The translations under genes and the position numbers were made by a program. Positions 55,124 to 64,000 of a DNA stretch of 64,000 bases are shown piece by piece (the stretch's first letter is position 1; every line of letters starts with the position of its first letter). This stretch comes from Frateuria aurantia DSM 6220 (GTDB lineage: Bacteria > Pseudomonadota > Gammaproteobacteria > Xanthomonadales > Rhodanobacteraceae): positions 2,181,110 through 2,245,109 of the forward strand of contig NC_017033.1 of NCBI RefSeq assembly GCF_000242255.2, in the 5' to 3' direction. The notes under the pieces are model-generated. The model ran no database searches, had not been told where the DNA came from, and saw nothing but the letters and a program-made list of their open reading frames with translations.

Positions 55124-55720
55124 CTATCTCTGTTCCTGAATGAATTGTAGATGCTGCTTTACGGCCGGCCATTCCGAGGCAATGATGGAGAAAACCACCG
55201 TATCCCTCAGACTTCCATCCGGCAATCGGCTGTGGTTTCTCAGAATGCCGTCCTGTCTGGCCCCCAGTCTGGCGATCGCCGCGCGCGAGCGCTGGTTCAA
55301 CCAGTGGGTGCGAAACTCCACCGCGATGCAATCCAGCTGTTCGAACGCATGCCGGAGCAGCAGGTATTTGCTTTCGGTATTGACCCCGGTGCGCTGGGCC
55401 GAGGCCGCATACCAGGTATAGCCGATTTCCAGTCGCCGGTTGACGGCATCGGCATGGCAATAGCGCGTGGTACCGACGATGGCTCCGCTGGCCATCGAGC
55501 GTACCGCAAAGGCCTGCGCCTGCCCGTCCGAGGTCGCATGCAACGCGGCCTGCAAATAGGCCTCCACGGCATCGGGCGCCGGCGCGCTGGTATACCACAA
55601 CCGATGCAGCTCGCCATCGGCCACGGCAAGGCGCAAGCCTTCGGCGTGAGCTTGCGCCAAGGGCTCGAGTCGCACGTGATGCCCTTGCAGCGCAGGCACC
55701 TGCAGACAGCGATCGCTCAT
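55124..55720 (-). CDS. GNAT family N-acetyltransferase (RimJ/RimL-like)
   Basis: The 198-residue protein resembles the GNAT enzymes next to argB in Xanthomonas. It starts with [20 protein letters not shown], has the acetyl-CoA region [20 protein letters not shown] and the helix [20 protein letters not shown]. The end [19 protein letters not shown] is RimJ/RimL-like. A role in arginine synthesis is possible only from position; NAGS activity is already supplied by the fused ArgB. Confidence 0.85.
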   Translation of the reverse strand: MSDRCLQVPALQGHHVRLEPLAQAHAEGLRLAVADGELHRLWYTSAPAPDAVEAYLQAALHATSDGQAQAFAVRSMASGAIVGTTRYCHADAVNRRLEIGYTWYAASAQRTGVNTESKYLLLRHAFEQLDCIAVEFRTHWLNQRSRAAIARLGARQDGILRNHSRLPDGSLRDTVVFSIIASEWPAVKQHLQFIQEQR

Positions 55721-55723
55721 CGC

Positions 55724-57046
55724 TCAGTCCTTCAAGGACAGCGGCCGCTGTTCGCAATGGCGCACGCAGCGCTCGATCTCGGCAAAGCCGGGCATACCGA
55801 ACCAGAACACTTTCCAGCCCCCCAGCTTGTAGCAGCCGTCGGACTCGGCATAGTAGAAATGATTGACCGGATTGCCATTGCGTGAACGCCAGAACAGTCG
55901 GGGATTCTCCTCGCGCATGATCTGCCAGACCGCCCGCCCCAGGCCTTCGCCCTGGGCATCATCGAGCACCGCGAACTTGTCCAGATAGCTGTCACCTTCC
56001 TCGTTGGTCAACACCATCGCGGCACGGTAATTCTCGCTGACATAAAGCCGATGCAGCCGGGTCTTCTCGAAATAGCCGTCCACCAGCTCGCGGCCGAAAC
56101 TGGACTCGATCAGCTGCTGCAGACGCGGCTGGTCGACACCGTCCCAGCTGTCGAAACGCAGTACTTTCTCGCCGCGGCGCACCATGGTGCCGGAGCCCTT
56201 GTGGGTGAACAGCTCCTTGGCAAGCTCCGCGGGCTTGGTGATCGATACCGAGGAGGTCAGTGGCAGATGCTCGAGCAGGTCGGCGATCTGCTCGATCTTG
56301 ACCCGCATGCCGCCATGGATCCAGGGCTGCGCTTTCAGATGTTCGAATTCGGTGCTGAGATTGATGGAGTCGATCAGCTTGCCGTCGTTGTCCAGCAACC
56401 CGCCGGTGCCGGTCAGGAAGATGATCTTGTAGGGCTGCAGCAATCGCACCAGCTCATTGGCGGCAAAGTCCGCATTGATATTGAGAATCTGGCCTTCCTC
56501 GGTCTCACCCAGACTGGCAATCACCGGAATCGAACCGGCATGCAGACTGGCGTCGATCGGCGCCAGATTGATGCCCGTCACCTTGCCGACCAGGCCATAG
56601 ACATCGCGGTCCAGATATTCAGCCGTGAACACCCCGGATGGCACCGACGTTGCACGCGTGTCCATCGACTGCAAGGCTTCGACCAGACGCAGATTCTGCT
56701 GCTGGAACACCTTGCGGACCACGGCCAGAGCCTTGGGACTGGTGACCCGCAGGCCGTCCACGGTCTGCTTCTGGATGCCGACGGCCTCCAGCTCCTGATC
56801 CAGCTGCGGACCTGCGCCATGCAGCACGATCGGGGTCAGCCCGACCTGCTGCAGAAAGGACAGCGACGAAGTCAGTGCCGGCAGATCATCCCGCAACACC
56901 GCCCCGCCGACCTTGACCACCGCGAAACGCTTGGCGTCCAGCTGCGAGAAGCGCTTGAGATACTGCTGGATCTCCTTGGCACTGCCCATGCTGGACAACA
57001 GCCGGACGATGGTCTTGCGGGTATGTATCGAAGCTTCGGCGTTCAC
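55724..57046 (-). CDS. argB: Bifunctional N-acetylglutamate kinase/synthase (ArgB-ArgA fusion)
   Basis: It makes and phosphorylates N-acetylglutamate, the first two arginine steps. The 440-residue protein starts at GTG 57046, overlapping the argE stop. The kinase part (about residues 30-285) has [40 protein letters not shown] and [12 protein letters not shown] at the join. The C-terminal GNAT-type synthase part (about residues 290-440) has [40 protein letters not shown] and [20 protein letters not shown]. This fusion is typical of Xanthomonadales. Confidence 0.95.
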   Translation of the reverse strand: MNAEASIHTRKTIVRLLSSMGSAKEIQQYLKRFSQLDAKRFAVVKVGGAVLRDDLPALTSSLSFLQQVGLTPIVLHGAGPQLDQELEAVGIQKQTVDGLRVTSPKALAVVRKVFQQQNLRLVEALQSMDTRATSVPSGVFTAEYLDRDVYGLVGKVTGINLAPIDASLHAGSIPVIASLGETEEGQILNINADFAANELVRLLQPYKIIFLTGTGGLLDNDGKLIDSINLSTEFEHLKAQPWIHGGMRVKIEQIADLLEHLPLTSSVSITKPAELAKELFTHKGSGTMVRRGEKVLRFDSWDGVDQPRLQQLIESSFGRELVDGYFEKTRLHRLYVSENYRAAMVLTNEEGDSYLDKFAVLDDAQGEGLGRAVWQIMREENPRLFWRSRNGNPVNHFYYAESDGCYKLGGWKVFWFGMPGFAEIERCVRHCEQRPLSLKD

Positions 57047-58143
57047 TTGGAGGTCTTCTCGACAAGGCGAAAAATGGTCTGGGCGTAGTCGTCCAGCTGC
57101 TGCAGCGCCACCCACTCGTCGGCGGTATGGGCCTGTGCGATATGACCGGGGCCATACACGAACGAGGTGTAGCCGGCCGCCGAGAACAAGGCGGCCTCGG
57201 TCCAGAAGTCGACGGCATGGCCGACCGGAATCTGCAGCTGCTCCGCCAGATCCCGCGCCGCCAGGCGCCGGGTTTCTGCGGTCGTCGGATCGCCGGCCGG
57301 CAGCGACAGACCGCGGAAGGTCTCGGTATAGCTGACCGGCGCCGGCTCGACCAGCGTCCGGAAGTGCTCCAGCAGCGCGTTGATATCCATCGACGGCAGC
57401 GGCCGGAAGCCGAACTTCAATTCCGTCGAGGGAGCAATCATGTTCGGCTTGATGCCGCCTTCGACCCGGCCGATATTGAATCGCAGCCCGGTCAAGCCGC
57501 CGAAGCGCTGTTCGGCCTGGCCCTCGACATAGTCCAGCGCCGCGCCGCCCCAGCGGATCGCCTGATGCAAGGCACTGTCGCTGGCCGTCTGGTGACCCGA
57601 GGCATGACCGGCACGGCCGGCGAACTGCATCACCACCGCATGGATGCCGCGATGGGCCAATACCGCCTGACAAGCCGTCGGCTCGGCCACGATCACGGCC
57701 TTGTAGTCGGGCTTGTCGGCCAGAAAGCCGGCTATGCAGCGCGCATCATTGGCTTCCTCATCGGTAGACAACAGCAAGGCCATATCGCCCTTGCTGGCCT
57801 GGGCTACGGCGACCAGGGCCGCGGCCGCCCCCTTGATATCGCAGGCACCCAGACCGACGGCCTTGTCGCCCTCGATACGCAGCTCCAGCGGATCAGCGCT
57901 CCAGTGCGGCGAGTCCGGCACGGTATCCAGATGCACGTTGAACAGATGCTCCGGCCGGCCCCGCACCGCGTAAAAGGTCACCGCGCCCGCGCCATAGTCG
58001 GTCACCTTGATCTCGAAATCCGGCAGCTGGGCGCGCAGATAGTCGAAGATGCCGTCGGTACCGATTTCACGCGGCGGATTGCGGGTATCGTAGCCGACCA
58101 GCTTGCGCAGATGGGCCAGAGTGGATTCAAGTAATGGGTTCAT
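57043..58143 (-). CDS. argE: N-acetylcitrulline deacetylase (ArgE-type M20 peptidase)
   Basis: In Xanthomonas this enzyme removes the acetyl group from N-acetylcitrulline. The 366-residue metalloenzyme has the M20 features: NVHLDTVPD (first histidine), [20 protein letters not shown] (bridging aspartate), [20 protein letters not shown] (catalytic glutamate), [12 protein letters not shown] and the C-terminal histidine in [14 protein letters not shown]. The start overlaps the 3' end of the broken GNAT gene by 17 bases. Confidence 0.93.
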   Translation of the reverse strand: MNPLLESTLAHLRKLVGYDTRNPPREIGTDGIFDYLRAQLPDFEIKVTDYGAGAVTFYAVRGRPEHLFNVHLDTVPDSPHWSADPLELRIEGDKAVGLGACDIKGAAAALVAVAQASKGDMALLLSTDEEANDARCIAGFLADKPDYKAVIVAEPTACQAVLAHRGIHAVVMQFAGRAGHASGHQTASDSALHQAIRWGGAALDYVEGQAEQRFGGLTGLRFNIGRVEGGIKPNMIAPSTELKFGFRPLPSMDINALLEHFRTLVEPAPVSYTETFRGLSLPAGDPTTAETRRLAARDLAEQLQIPVGHAVDFWTEAALFSAAGYTSFVYGPGHIAQAHTADEWVALQQLDDYAQTIFRLVEKTSK

Positions 58144-58574
58144 AAGTGTGTGTGGACCTGTAGACGTCCGGATCGAATTTTTCCATCAGACGGGAAGGAT
58201 GCTGCGGAACCGAAAAACCGAAGGCGGCATAAAGTCCGCGCGCCGAGCTGCTGGCCAGGCTGAAACGCGTCAACCCCTGCAGCTGCGGATGGCTGATCAC
58301 GGCGTCGAGCATGGCCCGGATGCTTCCGGCCACGCTCGTCAGACACCACGAAAACATCGCGCAACCCGACGAAAGTTGCATCGTCGCACCCTCGGGCAAA
58401 GCCTGACGGCCGGCCATCCTGCCATACACTGGAGCATAGCGAGTTTTCAATGGCGCGCTCCAGCACGGGCCGAGGCATGCCCCGGCTCCGTGCGGTCTGC
58501 CCTGGCAGGAACGCATGGATCAAGTCCAGGTCCAGTTCTGCCGGGTCGGTGCTGATCCGCCGTGCCTCACTCAT
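58127..58574 (-). pseudogene. Frameshifted GNAT acetyltransferase gene
   Basis: Two adjacent frames make one GNAT protein. The first, from ATG 58574 (overlapping the argG stop), reads RGMPRPVLERAIENSLCSSV, then VFVVSDERGR. The second resumes with SIRAMLDAVISHPQLQGLTR and ends GLYAAFGFSVPQHPSRLMEKFDP. The break is at about 58326-58329, where loss of two G bases from a G run would explain it. It may be a true pseudogene or a sequencing error; the rest of both halves is well preserved, suggesting a recent event. Confidence 0.75.
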
Positions 58575-59770
58575 CAGTCCTGCTTGTTGACCTCGGCCCA
58601 CAGGGTGCTGCTCATGCCGAACAGCTTGATAAAGCCCTCCGCCTCCTCCACGCCCCAGTCCGCCGACTGGGCATAGGTGGCGCCCTTGGCATTGAGGATG
58701 TGCGGCGAACTGACAGCCACGGCCGAGACCTGGGCGCCCTGGGTTTCCAGCAGCACTTCACCGCTGACCTGACTCTGCGAGGAGGCCAGGAAGGCTTCCA
58801 GATTGCTCTTCAGCGGATCATGGTAGAAACCTTCATAGACAAGCTCCACCCACTTGCGGGCCACGTCCGGCTTGAAGCGGTTCTGCTGCTTGGTCAACAC
58901 GGTGTCTTCCAGCGCCCGGTGAGCGGCCAGCAACGAGATCAGGCCCGGAGCCTCATAGATGATACGGCCCTTGAGTCCGATCACGGTGTCACCGGTATAC
59001 AGGCCGCGACCGACGCCATAGGGCGCAAACAGATGATTCAGCTTCGCCAGCAACAGATGGCCCGGCAGACGTTCGCCATCCAGACTGACGGCCTCGCCCT
59101 GCTCGAAACCGATCCGCACCCGCAGTGCTTCGGCCGGCCATTCGGCCCGCGGCGCGCACCAGCCGCGGGCTTCCGGCTTGGGCGCCTCCCAGCGGTCGAT
59201 CTCGCCACCGGACATGGTCAGGCCCAGCAGATTCTCGTTGATGGTGTAGCTCTTCTGCTTGTCGCGCACCCCGAAGCCACGCTCGTCCAGATACGCCTGT
59301 TCATAGGCACGGGTCTGGGTGTGTTCCTTCTGGATCTCGCGGATCGGTGCGACGATTTCATAATCGCCCTGGGCCTTGACCGCCAGATCGAACCGGACCT
59401 GGTCGTTGCCCATGCCGGTGCAACCATGGGCAATGGCGCGGCAGCCCAGTTCCCTGGCCCGGGCCAGCGCGGCGTCAACGATCAGGTAACGATCGGACAC
59501 CAGCAGCGGATACTGGCCCTGATACCCTTCGCCAGCCCAGACGAAGGGCTTGACGAAGCCTTCCCAGATGGCCGGACCGCCATCGACGGTGACGTGACTG
59601 GCGACACCCAGCTCGCGGGCACGCCCCTCGATATAGGCCCGCTCCTCGGCGTCAACGCCGCCGGTGTCGGCGAATACGGTATGCACGGCCCAGCCCTGCT
59701 CCTGCAGGTAAGGCACGCAGAAGCTGGTATCAAGGCCACCGGAAAAGGCGAGGACGATATCTTTGGTCAT
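58574..59770 (-). CDS. argG: Argininosuccinate synthase ArgG
   Basis: ArgG joins citrulline and aspartate using ATP. The 398-residue protein has the ATP-binding start [40 protein letters not shown] and a long C-terminal domain with [20 protein letters not shown]. The start at 59770 gives a normal N-terminus; the same frame runs far upstream but through the OsmC gene. It is 19 bases after the OsmC gene. Confidence 0.96.
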   Translation of the reverse strand: MTKDIVLAFSGGLDTSFCVPYLQEQGWAVHTVFADTGGVDAEERAYIEGRARELGVASHVTVDGGPAIWEGFVKPFVWAGEGYQGQYPLLVSDRYLIVDAALARARELGCRAIAHGCTGMGNDQVRFDLAVKAQGDYEIVAPIREIQKEHTQTRAYEQAYLDERGFGVRDKQKSYTINENLLGLTMSGGEIDRWEAPKPEARGWCAPRAEWPAEALRVRIGFEQGEAVSLDGERLPGHLLLAKLNHLFAPYGVGRGLYTGDTVIGLKGRIIYEAPGLISLLAAHRALEDTVLTKQQNRFKPDVARKWVELVYEGFYHDPLKSNLEAFLASSQSQVSGEVLLETQGAQVSAVAVSSPHILNAKGATYAQSADWGVEEAEGFIKLFGMSSTLWAEVNKQD

Positions 59771-59789
59771 GGCTCGTGGGTCCTGGAGT

Positions 59790-60254
59790 TCAAAAGGAAT
59801 CAATGGTGGTTTGCGCTTCGACGCGCACCGGAAAATTGACGGAATGGGCAATGAAACACAGCTTCTGCGCCTCGCGATGGAGGGCCTCGGCCTGCTCCGG
59901 GTCCGACCCCGGAGCCAGTCGCAGCAAGGGGTGCAGGCAGACTTCGACAAAACGGCCCGACTCGCCGTCGACGCGCAGTCGGCCGCTGGCCTGATCGCGA
60001 TAATCCCTGATCCGCAGGCCTTCGCGAGCGGCCAGATAAAGATAGGACAGCATATGGCAGCTGGCCAGGGCGGCCAGCAGAAGGTCTTCCGGATTGTGGC
60101 GGGAGGCATCGCCATGGAACAGCCGGTCCGCCGAAACCTCAAGCACCGGCTTGCCGGCGACATGGATCCGATGGTTGCGATCGTAACGCTGCAGACGATC
60201 AGATGCCTCCGATCCCGTCTCGGTCCAGATCAGTTCCAGAGCGTAATCCCGCAT
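59790..60254 (-). CDS. OsmC/Ohr family protein
   Basis: The 154-residue protein belongs to the OsmC superfamily, many of which reduce organic peroxides by two cysteines. It has [19 protein letters not shown] with one conserved cysteine in the usual place, and a second cysteine in [13 protein letters not shown]. It starts overlapping the stop of the PaiB-like gene; the ATG three bases earlier is equally possible. It is probably co-transcribed with argF and argG. Confidence 0.88.
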   Translation of the reverse strand: MRDYALELIWTETGSEASDRLQRYDRNHRIHVAGKPVLEVSADRLFHGDASRHNPEDLLLAALASCHMLSYLYLAAREGLRIRDYRDQASGRLRVDGESGRFVEVCLHPLLRLAPGSDPEQAEALHREAQKLCFIAHSVNFPVRVEAQTTIDSF

Positions 60255-60892
60255 CATGCGGGGCAACCCGTGCCGGGCGGCATCGCTGCCGCCGTGATCC
60301 ACTCAGCCAGAACCCCATCCACCGGGTCCGCACGGTGTCTCAGCCCTGCAACAATATCCATCCGTGTCTGAGGCGGCTTGTTCTGGCTCAACTTGAACTT
60401 GGCTTCGACGCGTTCGATGCGGATCTCGATACCGACCACTGCCGTCGCCAGTTTCGAAACAAAATCGGACGGCGCCTCGTCCAACGACCAGGGCTGGGCC
60501 TGCCTGGCCTCCTGCCGGTCACTCTGGCGCCTCAGCACATCCAGCACCCAGTCCGTGTCGTCATGGATCTGAAGCTGCCCGTGCACATGGACCACGGCAT
60601 AATTCCATGTGGGCACGACCCGACCGTGCAGGGATTTCTCCGGATACCAGCCCGGCGTCACATAGGCCTGCGGCCCCTGGAACACCGCGACGATCGGAAG
60701 GCCGGCCATGCCGTGCAGTTCGTTGCCGCGGGCAACATGCCCCTGCAAGACCTCGCCCTGCCGCAGCAGAGGCAGATGGTTGATGACCAGCCCCTGCGCC
60801 GAAGTCACCGCCAGCATCGCCAGCGGGAAATCCGCCAGCAATCGCTCGACAAACTCGGGACGCAACTCCTTGAACGACGGGGGCTGGTACAT
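60254..60892 (-). CDS. PaiB-like FMN-binding split-barrel protein
   Basis: The 212-residue protein matches the PaiB family, flavin-binding split-barrel proteins named after a Bacillus negative regulator. It starts MYQPPSFKELRPEFVERLLA, has LVINHLPLLRQGEVLQGHVA, GPQAYVTPGWYPEKS, VPTWNYAVVHVHGQLQ and KFKLSQNKPPQTR. It lies nine bases after argF. A regulatory role in arginine synthesis is not shown. Confidence 0.88.
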   Translation of the reverse strand: MYQPPSFKELRPEFVERLLADFPLAMLAVTSAQGLVINHLPLLRQGEVLQGHVARGNELHGMAGLPIVAVFQGPQAYVTPGWYPEKSLHGRVVPTWNYAVVHVHGQLQIHDDTDWVLDVLRRQSDRQEARQAQPWSLDEAPSDFVSKLATAVVGIEIRIERVEAKFKLSQNKPPQTRMDIVAGLRHRADPVDGVLAEWITAAAMPPGTGCPA

Positions 60893-60901
60893 GCAGCCGC
60901 C

Positions 60902-61909
60902 TCAGCCCTGACCGATCAGGGCGGCCATCACCGCCTTCTGCACATGCAGGCGGTTCTCGGCTTCGTCGATGGCGATGCAGGCAGGTGAATCCATCACCGC
61001 ATCGGTCGCCTTCACATTGCGCCGCAGCGGCAGGCAATGACTGAACACGGCCTGATTGGTCAGGGCCATCTTGGCTTCGTCGACAATGAAATGCTTGCTG
61101 GCCTCGCGGATTGCCTTTTCACCCTCCCACTGCCCGAAGAATGGCAGCGCGCCCCAGCTCTTGGCATAGACCACGTCCGCGCCGCGATAGGCTGCCTCGA
61201 TATCGTGTGATACCTGCAGCGAACCGCCGTTCTGGCGGGCATTTTCCTCGCCATAGGCCATATAGCGTTCGTCCAGCACGAAGTCCGGGGAAGGACACAG
61301 CAAGGTCACGTCCATGCCCAGCTTGGTCGCGATCAGCAAGGCCGAATTGGCCACCGCCGTGTTCAGCGGCTTGGGGTGGTAGGTCCAGGTCAGCACATAT
61401 TTCTTGTTCTGCAGATCGCCAAGATGCTCACGCAACGCCATGGCATGGGCAAGCTCCTGACAGGGATGAGTGATCGTTTCCATATTGATCACAGGCACCG
61501 TGGCATAGCGGGCAAATGCCTTCAGCACACGGTCCTCGCGATCCACCGCCCAGTCCTGGAACTTCGGAAAGGCCCGCACCGCGATCAGGTCGGCGTAACG
61601 GGAAAGGACCTGGGCGACTTCGGCGATATGCTCTTCGGTGTCTCCATCCATGACCGTGCCGACCTCGAATTCGATCGGCCAGGCATCCTTGCCCGGCGCC
61701 AGCACCACGGCATGCCCGCCGAGCTGGAAGGCTCCCAGCTCGAAGCTGGTCCGGGTCCGCATCGAGGGGTTGAAAAACAGCAGGGCAACCGCCTTGCCGG
61801 CCAGTTGCCGCCCTTGCGGAGACCGCTTGAACTCGGCGGCCTGGTCCAACAGCTCGTCGATTTCGCGGCGACTGTAGTCTTGGGTGGTCAAAAAATGGCG
61901 AATAGTCAT
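60902..61909 (-). CDS. argF: N-acetylornithine carbamoyltransferase (ArgF')
   Basis: This enzyme makes N-acetylcitrulline from N-acetylornithine and carbamoyl phosphate. The 335-residue protein has the carbamoyl phosphate loop FFNPSMRTRTSFELGAFQLG, GKDAWPIEFEVGTVMDGDTE with E92 as in the Xanthomonas acetyl-specific enzyme, THPCQELAHAMALREHLGD, TWTYHPKPL and SHCLPLRRNVKATD with K300 at the position of the modified lysine. These features separate it from ordinary ornithine carbamoyltransferase. AAGGG precedes the ATG. Confidence 0.95.
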   Translation of the reverse strand: MTIRHFLTTQDYSRREIDELLDQAAEFKRSPQGRQLAGKAVALLFFNPSMRTRTSFELGAFQLGGHAVVLAPGKDAWPIEFEVGTVMDGDTEEHIAEVAQVLSRYADLIAVRAFPKFQDWAVDREDRVLKAFARYATVPVINMETITHPCQELAHAMALREHLGDLQNKKYVLTWTYHPKPLNTAVANSALLIATKLGMDVTLLCPSPDFVLDERYMAYGEENARQNGGSLQVSHDIEAAYRGADVVYAKSWGALPFFGQWEGEKAIREASKHFIVDEAKMALTNQAVFSHCLPLRRNVKATDAVMDSPACIAIDEAENRLHVQKAVMAALIGQG

Positions 61910-61931
61910 GAATGGCCCTTGTCGATGATGC

Positions 61932-61955
61932 TCGCACTTCTGGCAAGAGGTGCGA
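61932..61955 (-). other. Hairpin between the attenuator terminator and argF
   Basis: In the minus-strand transcript UCGCACCUCU, a UGCC loop and AGAAGUGCGA form a 10-position stem with one C-A mismatch. It ends 22 bases before the argF start. It may be part of the leader control or a processing site. Confidence 0.45.
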
Positions 61956-61963
61956 CCGAAAAC

Positions 61964-61991
61964 AAAAAAACCCGGCGATCGGCCGGGTTTT
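61964..61991 (-). terminator. Rho-independent terminator in the argF leader
   Basis: In the minus-strand transcript AAAACCCGGC, a CGATC loop and GCCGGGTTTT form a stem followed by TTT. It lies between the small leader frame and argF. Its left arm (ACCCGGC) can instead pair perfectly with GCCGGGT at the end of the leader frame. Confidence 0.8.
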
Positions 61992-62026
61992 CATGTTTAT
62001 GCAGCAAAACTTACGCGTGCAAAAAG

Positions 62027-62131
62027 CTACCCGGCGACATGAGGGCCCAGCGGTCGGCGCGCACGCGAAGTCATCCCGGAGGCCATGCGGGCTCCAGTCA
62101 GAACGGTGGCGGTATAGACGGCTTCGGACAT
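62027..62131 (-). CDS. Putative arginine-rich leader peptide upstream of argF
   Basis: A 34-codon frame has GGAG five bases before its ATG (an ATG one codon earlier is also possible). The peptide is MSEAVYTATVLTGARMASGM, then TSRARRPLGPHVAG. Four arginines occur, three of them within codons 23-26 (CGT, CGC, CGA). The last two codons and the first base of the stop (GCCGGGT) are complementary to the left arm of the downstream terminator. This fits a translational attenuator sensing charged arginine tRNA, but a small unrelated protein gene with its own terminator is possible. No promoter was clearly recognised. Confidence 0.45.
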   Translation of the reverse strand: MSEAVYTATVLTGARMASGMTSRARRPLGPHVAG

Positions 62132-62219
62132 CATCACTCCCAAGTAATGTCTTGCATCATGACCGGAATCGGACGCCGGCGCAAGCCTCGGCGTCGACAA
62201 TTCCATCAAGAGCCGGCGA

Positions 62220-62765
62220 TCAACCGGCCGGGCCTACGCTGACCCGGATACGCAGGCGCTCGCCGGGATCGTAACTGAGCCGGCTGACATAGACATCGCC
62301 ATGATAACGATACTGCACGTCATAGCCGATGATCTGCTGCTGTCCGACCGTGGCGGTCTGCCGGCAGGTGGTCTGGGTGGTCTGGTATTGCCCGCCACTC
62401 TGCCCGCCCAGCTTGTTGCCGGCCACACCGCCGCCGACCGCTCCCACCACCGTGGCCAGGCTTCGACCGCCGCCATGACCGATGGTATTGCCCAGTACGC
62501 CGCCCACGACCGCGCCCAGCACCGTGCCGATGCCGCTGTGTCCCGGCTTCTGCTCGACCACGGTCTGGTTGTAGCAGGTCTGGGCGGGAACCTGGACCGT
62601 GCCATAGACCGGATCCACCCGCAGCACATCGGCCCAGGCGAAATGCGCGGCCGAATCAGCCTCCATCTCGGTGCCTGAAGGCGGCCCCGGGCCATTCATA
62701 TCCTGAGCCGCCGCCGACAGGGACAGCATGGCCCCCAGCGCGAACACCCCGATTGACTTGATCAT
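62220..62765 (-). CDS. Glycine-zipper 2TM envelope protein
   Basis: The 181-residue protein has a Sec signal peptide (MIKSIGVFALGAMLSLSAAAQ) without a lipobox cysteine at the cleavage site. The middle has the glycine-zipper repeats GIGTVLGAVVGGVLGNTIG and VVGAVGGGVAGNKLGGQ, as in the 17-kDa surface antigen family. The C-terminus is a small beta-rich part (GYDVQYRYHGDVYVSRLSYD). It is probably in the outer membrane or periplasm. AGGG precedes the start. Confidence 0.85.
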   Translation of the reverse strand: MIKSIGVFALGAMLSLSAAAQDMNGPGPPSGTEMEADSAAHFAWADVLRVDPVYGTVQVPAQTCYNQTVVEQKPGHSGIGTVLGAVVGGVLGNTIGHGGGRSLATVVGAVGGGVAGNKLGGQSGGQYQTTQTTCRQTATVGQQQIIGYDVQYRYHGDVYVSRLSYDPGERLRIRVSVGPAG

Positions 62766-62936
62766 AGACTTTACCCTGACAATCTCACTGACGCTCAGAC
62801 GCGCCCTGCGCCTATTGCATCAAACTCACGCTGAATCGGTGCTTAGAGCGTGATGAAGAAACACGCGCGTCCGAGGACTTGTTAATATATACGGTCCGCC
62901 GGATGCCTGGCCGCCGGATCCCCTGGAACGAGTTCT

Positions 62937-64000
62937 ATGCCGATCACGCTTTACAACAGTCTGACCCGGACCAACGATGCGTTTGTCCCTCTCGATCCGC
63001 AACGGGTGACCATGTACCTGTGCGGACCCACGGTCTACAACTACGTCCATATCGGCAACGCCCGCGGGCCTGTCGTCTTCGACGTCCTGGTCCGACTGCT
63101 GCGGAAAACCTACCCCAAGGTGGTTTTTGCGCGCAACATCACCGATGTGGACGACAAGATCAATGCCGCCGCCGCCCTGCAGCAGGTACCGATCCAGGTC
63201 ATCACCGACCGCTTCGCCCAGGCCTACCGGCAGGATATGGCCGCACTGGGTGTCATGCCGCCGGATATCGAACCCTGTGCCACCGACCATATCCAGACCA
63301 TCATCGAGATGATCGGACAGCTGCTGGCGAACGGCCATGCCTATGCCGCCGAGGGTCACGTGCTGTTCGACGTGCCCAGTTACAAGGACTACGGACGACT
63401 GTCCGGGCGCGACACCGAGGAAATGATCGCCGGCGCCCGCGTCGAAGTCGCGCCCTACAAGCGCCACCCCACCGATTTCGTGCTGTGGAAGCCCTCCAGC
63501 GATGATCTTCCCGGCTGGGACAGCCCCTGGGGCCGCGGCCGACCCGGCTGGCATATCGAATGCTCGGCGATGACGGCCGCCCACCTGGGCGAGACCATCG
63601 ATATCCATGCCGGTGGCGTCGACCTGCAGTTTCCGCATCACGAAAACGAGATCGCCCAGTCCAGCTGCGCTCATGGTGGCAAGCTGTTCGCACGCTGGTG
63701 GCTGCACAACGGCCTGCTCAGCTTCGAAGGGCGCAAGATGTCCAAGTCGCTGGGCAATGTGCTGCTGGTGCATGAGCTGGTGCAGCGGTATCCGCCCGAA
63801 GCCCTGCGCCTGATGCTGCTGCGCGGCCATTACCGGCAGCCGCTGGACTGGTCCGAGCATGCCATCACCCAGGCCATCCAGACGCTGGATGGCTGGTATC
63901 GCGTGCTGCGTGACGGCCCTTGCCTGCCGGACGGTCAGGAGCAGCCGATCGCCGCCGCCGTCGAAGCGGCACTCGCCGATGACCTGAATACTCCTCTGGC
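62937..64000 (+). CDS. cysS: Cysteinyl-tRNA synthetase CysS, partial (C-terminus beyond right edge)
   Basis: CysS charges tRNA-Cys with cysteine. The 354 visible residues start at ATG 62937 with the class I motif HIGN (38-41), the zinc ligands C29, C209, H234 and E238 (HHENE), and KMSKS (267-271). The anticodon-binding C-terminal part lies past the window. It diverges from the glycine-zipper gene; the 171-base gap has a T/A-rich stretch (TTAATATATA near 62882) that may be a promoter. Confidence 0.97.
   Translation, partial: MPITLYNSLTRTNDAFVPLDPQRVTMYLCGPTVYNYVHIGNARGPVVFDVLVRLLRKTYPKVVFARNITDVDDKINAAAALQQVPIQVITDRFAQAYRQDMAALGVMPPDIEPCATDHIQTIIEMIGQLLANGHAYAAEGHVLFDVPSYKDYGRLSGRDTEEMIAGARVEVAPYKRHPTDFVLWKPSSDDLPGWDSPWGRGRPGWHIECSAMTAAHLGETIDIHAGGVDLQFPHHENEIAQSSCAHGGKLFARWWLHNGLLSFEGRKMSKSLGNVLLVHELVQRYPPEALRLMLLRGHYRQPLDWSEHAITQAIQTLDGWYRVLRDGPCLPDGQEQPIAAAVEAALADDLNTPL

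Overview
The window is about 64 kb of GC-rich gammaproteobacterial chromosome. It most resembles the Xanthomonadales, probably a Rhodanobacteraceae/Xanthomonadaceae member of the Dyella-Frateuria-Rhodanobacter type. Three things suggest this: a Xanthomonas-type arginine pathway (N-acetylornithine carbamoyltransferase plus a fused N-acetylglutamate kinase/synthase), a polar-flagellum gene order with flhF, fleN and an NtrC-class regulator, and conserved sigma54 and sigma28 promoters. The genus is an inference. No tRNA, rRNA, insertion sequence or CRISPR array was seen.

Layout. 1-857: a soluble chemoreceptor, cut by the left edge on the minus strand, diverges from cheV, which has a sigma28 promoter. 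1913-12311: sigma54 promoter and flgBCDEFGHIJKL (rod, hook, rings and hook-filament junction). 12361-19445: an accessory island between flgL and fliC with a RimK-like ATP-grasp protein, a SerC-family aminotransferase and, convergent to them, a 1513-residue multidomain glycosyltransferase with its own sigma54 promoter; it is probably for flagellin modification. 19591-23892: sigma28-driven fliC, then fliD, fliS, a fliT-like gene and a PilZ-like gene. 24378-25805: a FleQ/FlrA-type activator behind a 485-nt non-coding stretch. 25830-43368: fliEFGHIJ, fliK, fliLMNOPQR, flhB, flhA, flhF, fleN and fliA, with sigma54 promoters before fliE, fliK and fliL. 43439-49213: cheY, cheZ, cheA, motC, motD, cheW and a DUF2802 gene.

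From 49229 to about 62135 the minus strand carries a tightly packed arginine/proline cluster. In transcription order it holds a putative leader peptide and attenuator, argF (acetylornithine type), a PaiB-like FMN-binding gene, an OsmC-family gene, argG, a frameshifted GNAT gene, argE, argB-argA fusion, a GNAT gene, argC, a purine nucleoside permease-family gene, argH, proB and proA. Many of these genes overlap by a few bases. A glycine-zipper envelope protein and cysS (cut by the right edge) finish the window.

The motility half reads as a cascade: an NtrC-class activator with sigma54 drives the basal body, hook and export genes (and the glycosyltransferase), and FliA then drives fliC and cheV. 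The most interesting points are the possible translational attenuator ahead of argF, five near-identical sigma54 promoters that bring the glycosyltransferase into the flagellar regulon, the ATP-grasp/SerC/glycosyltransferase island, and a FleQ-like protein whose c-di-GMP contact residues look mostly substituted.
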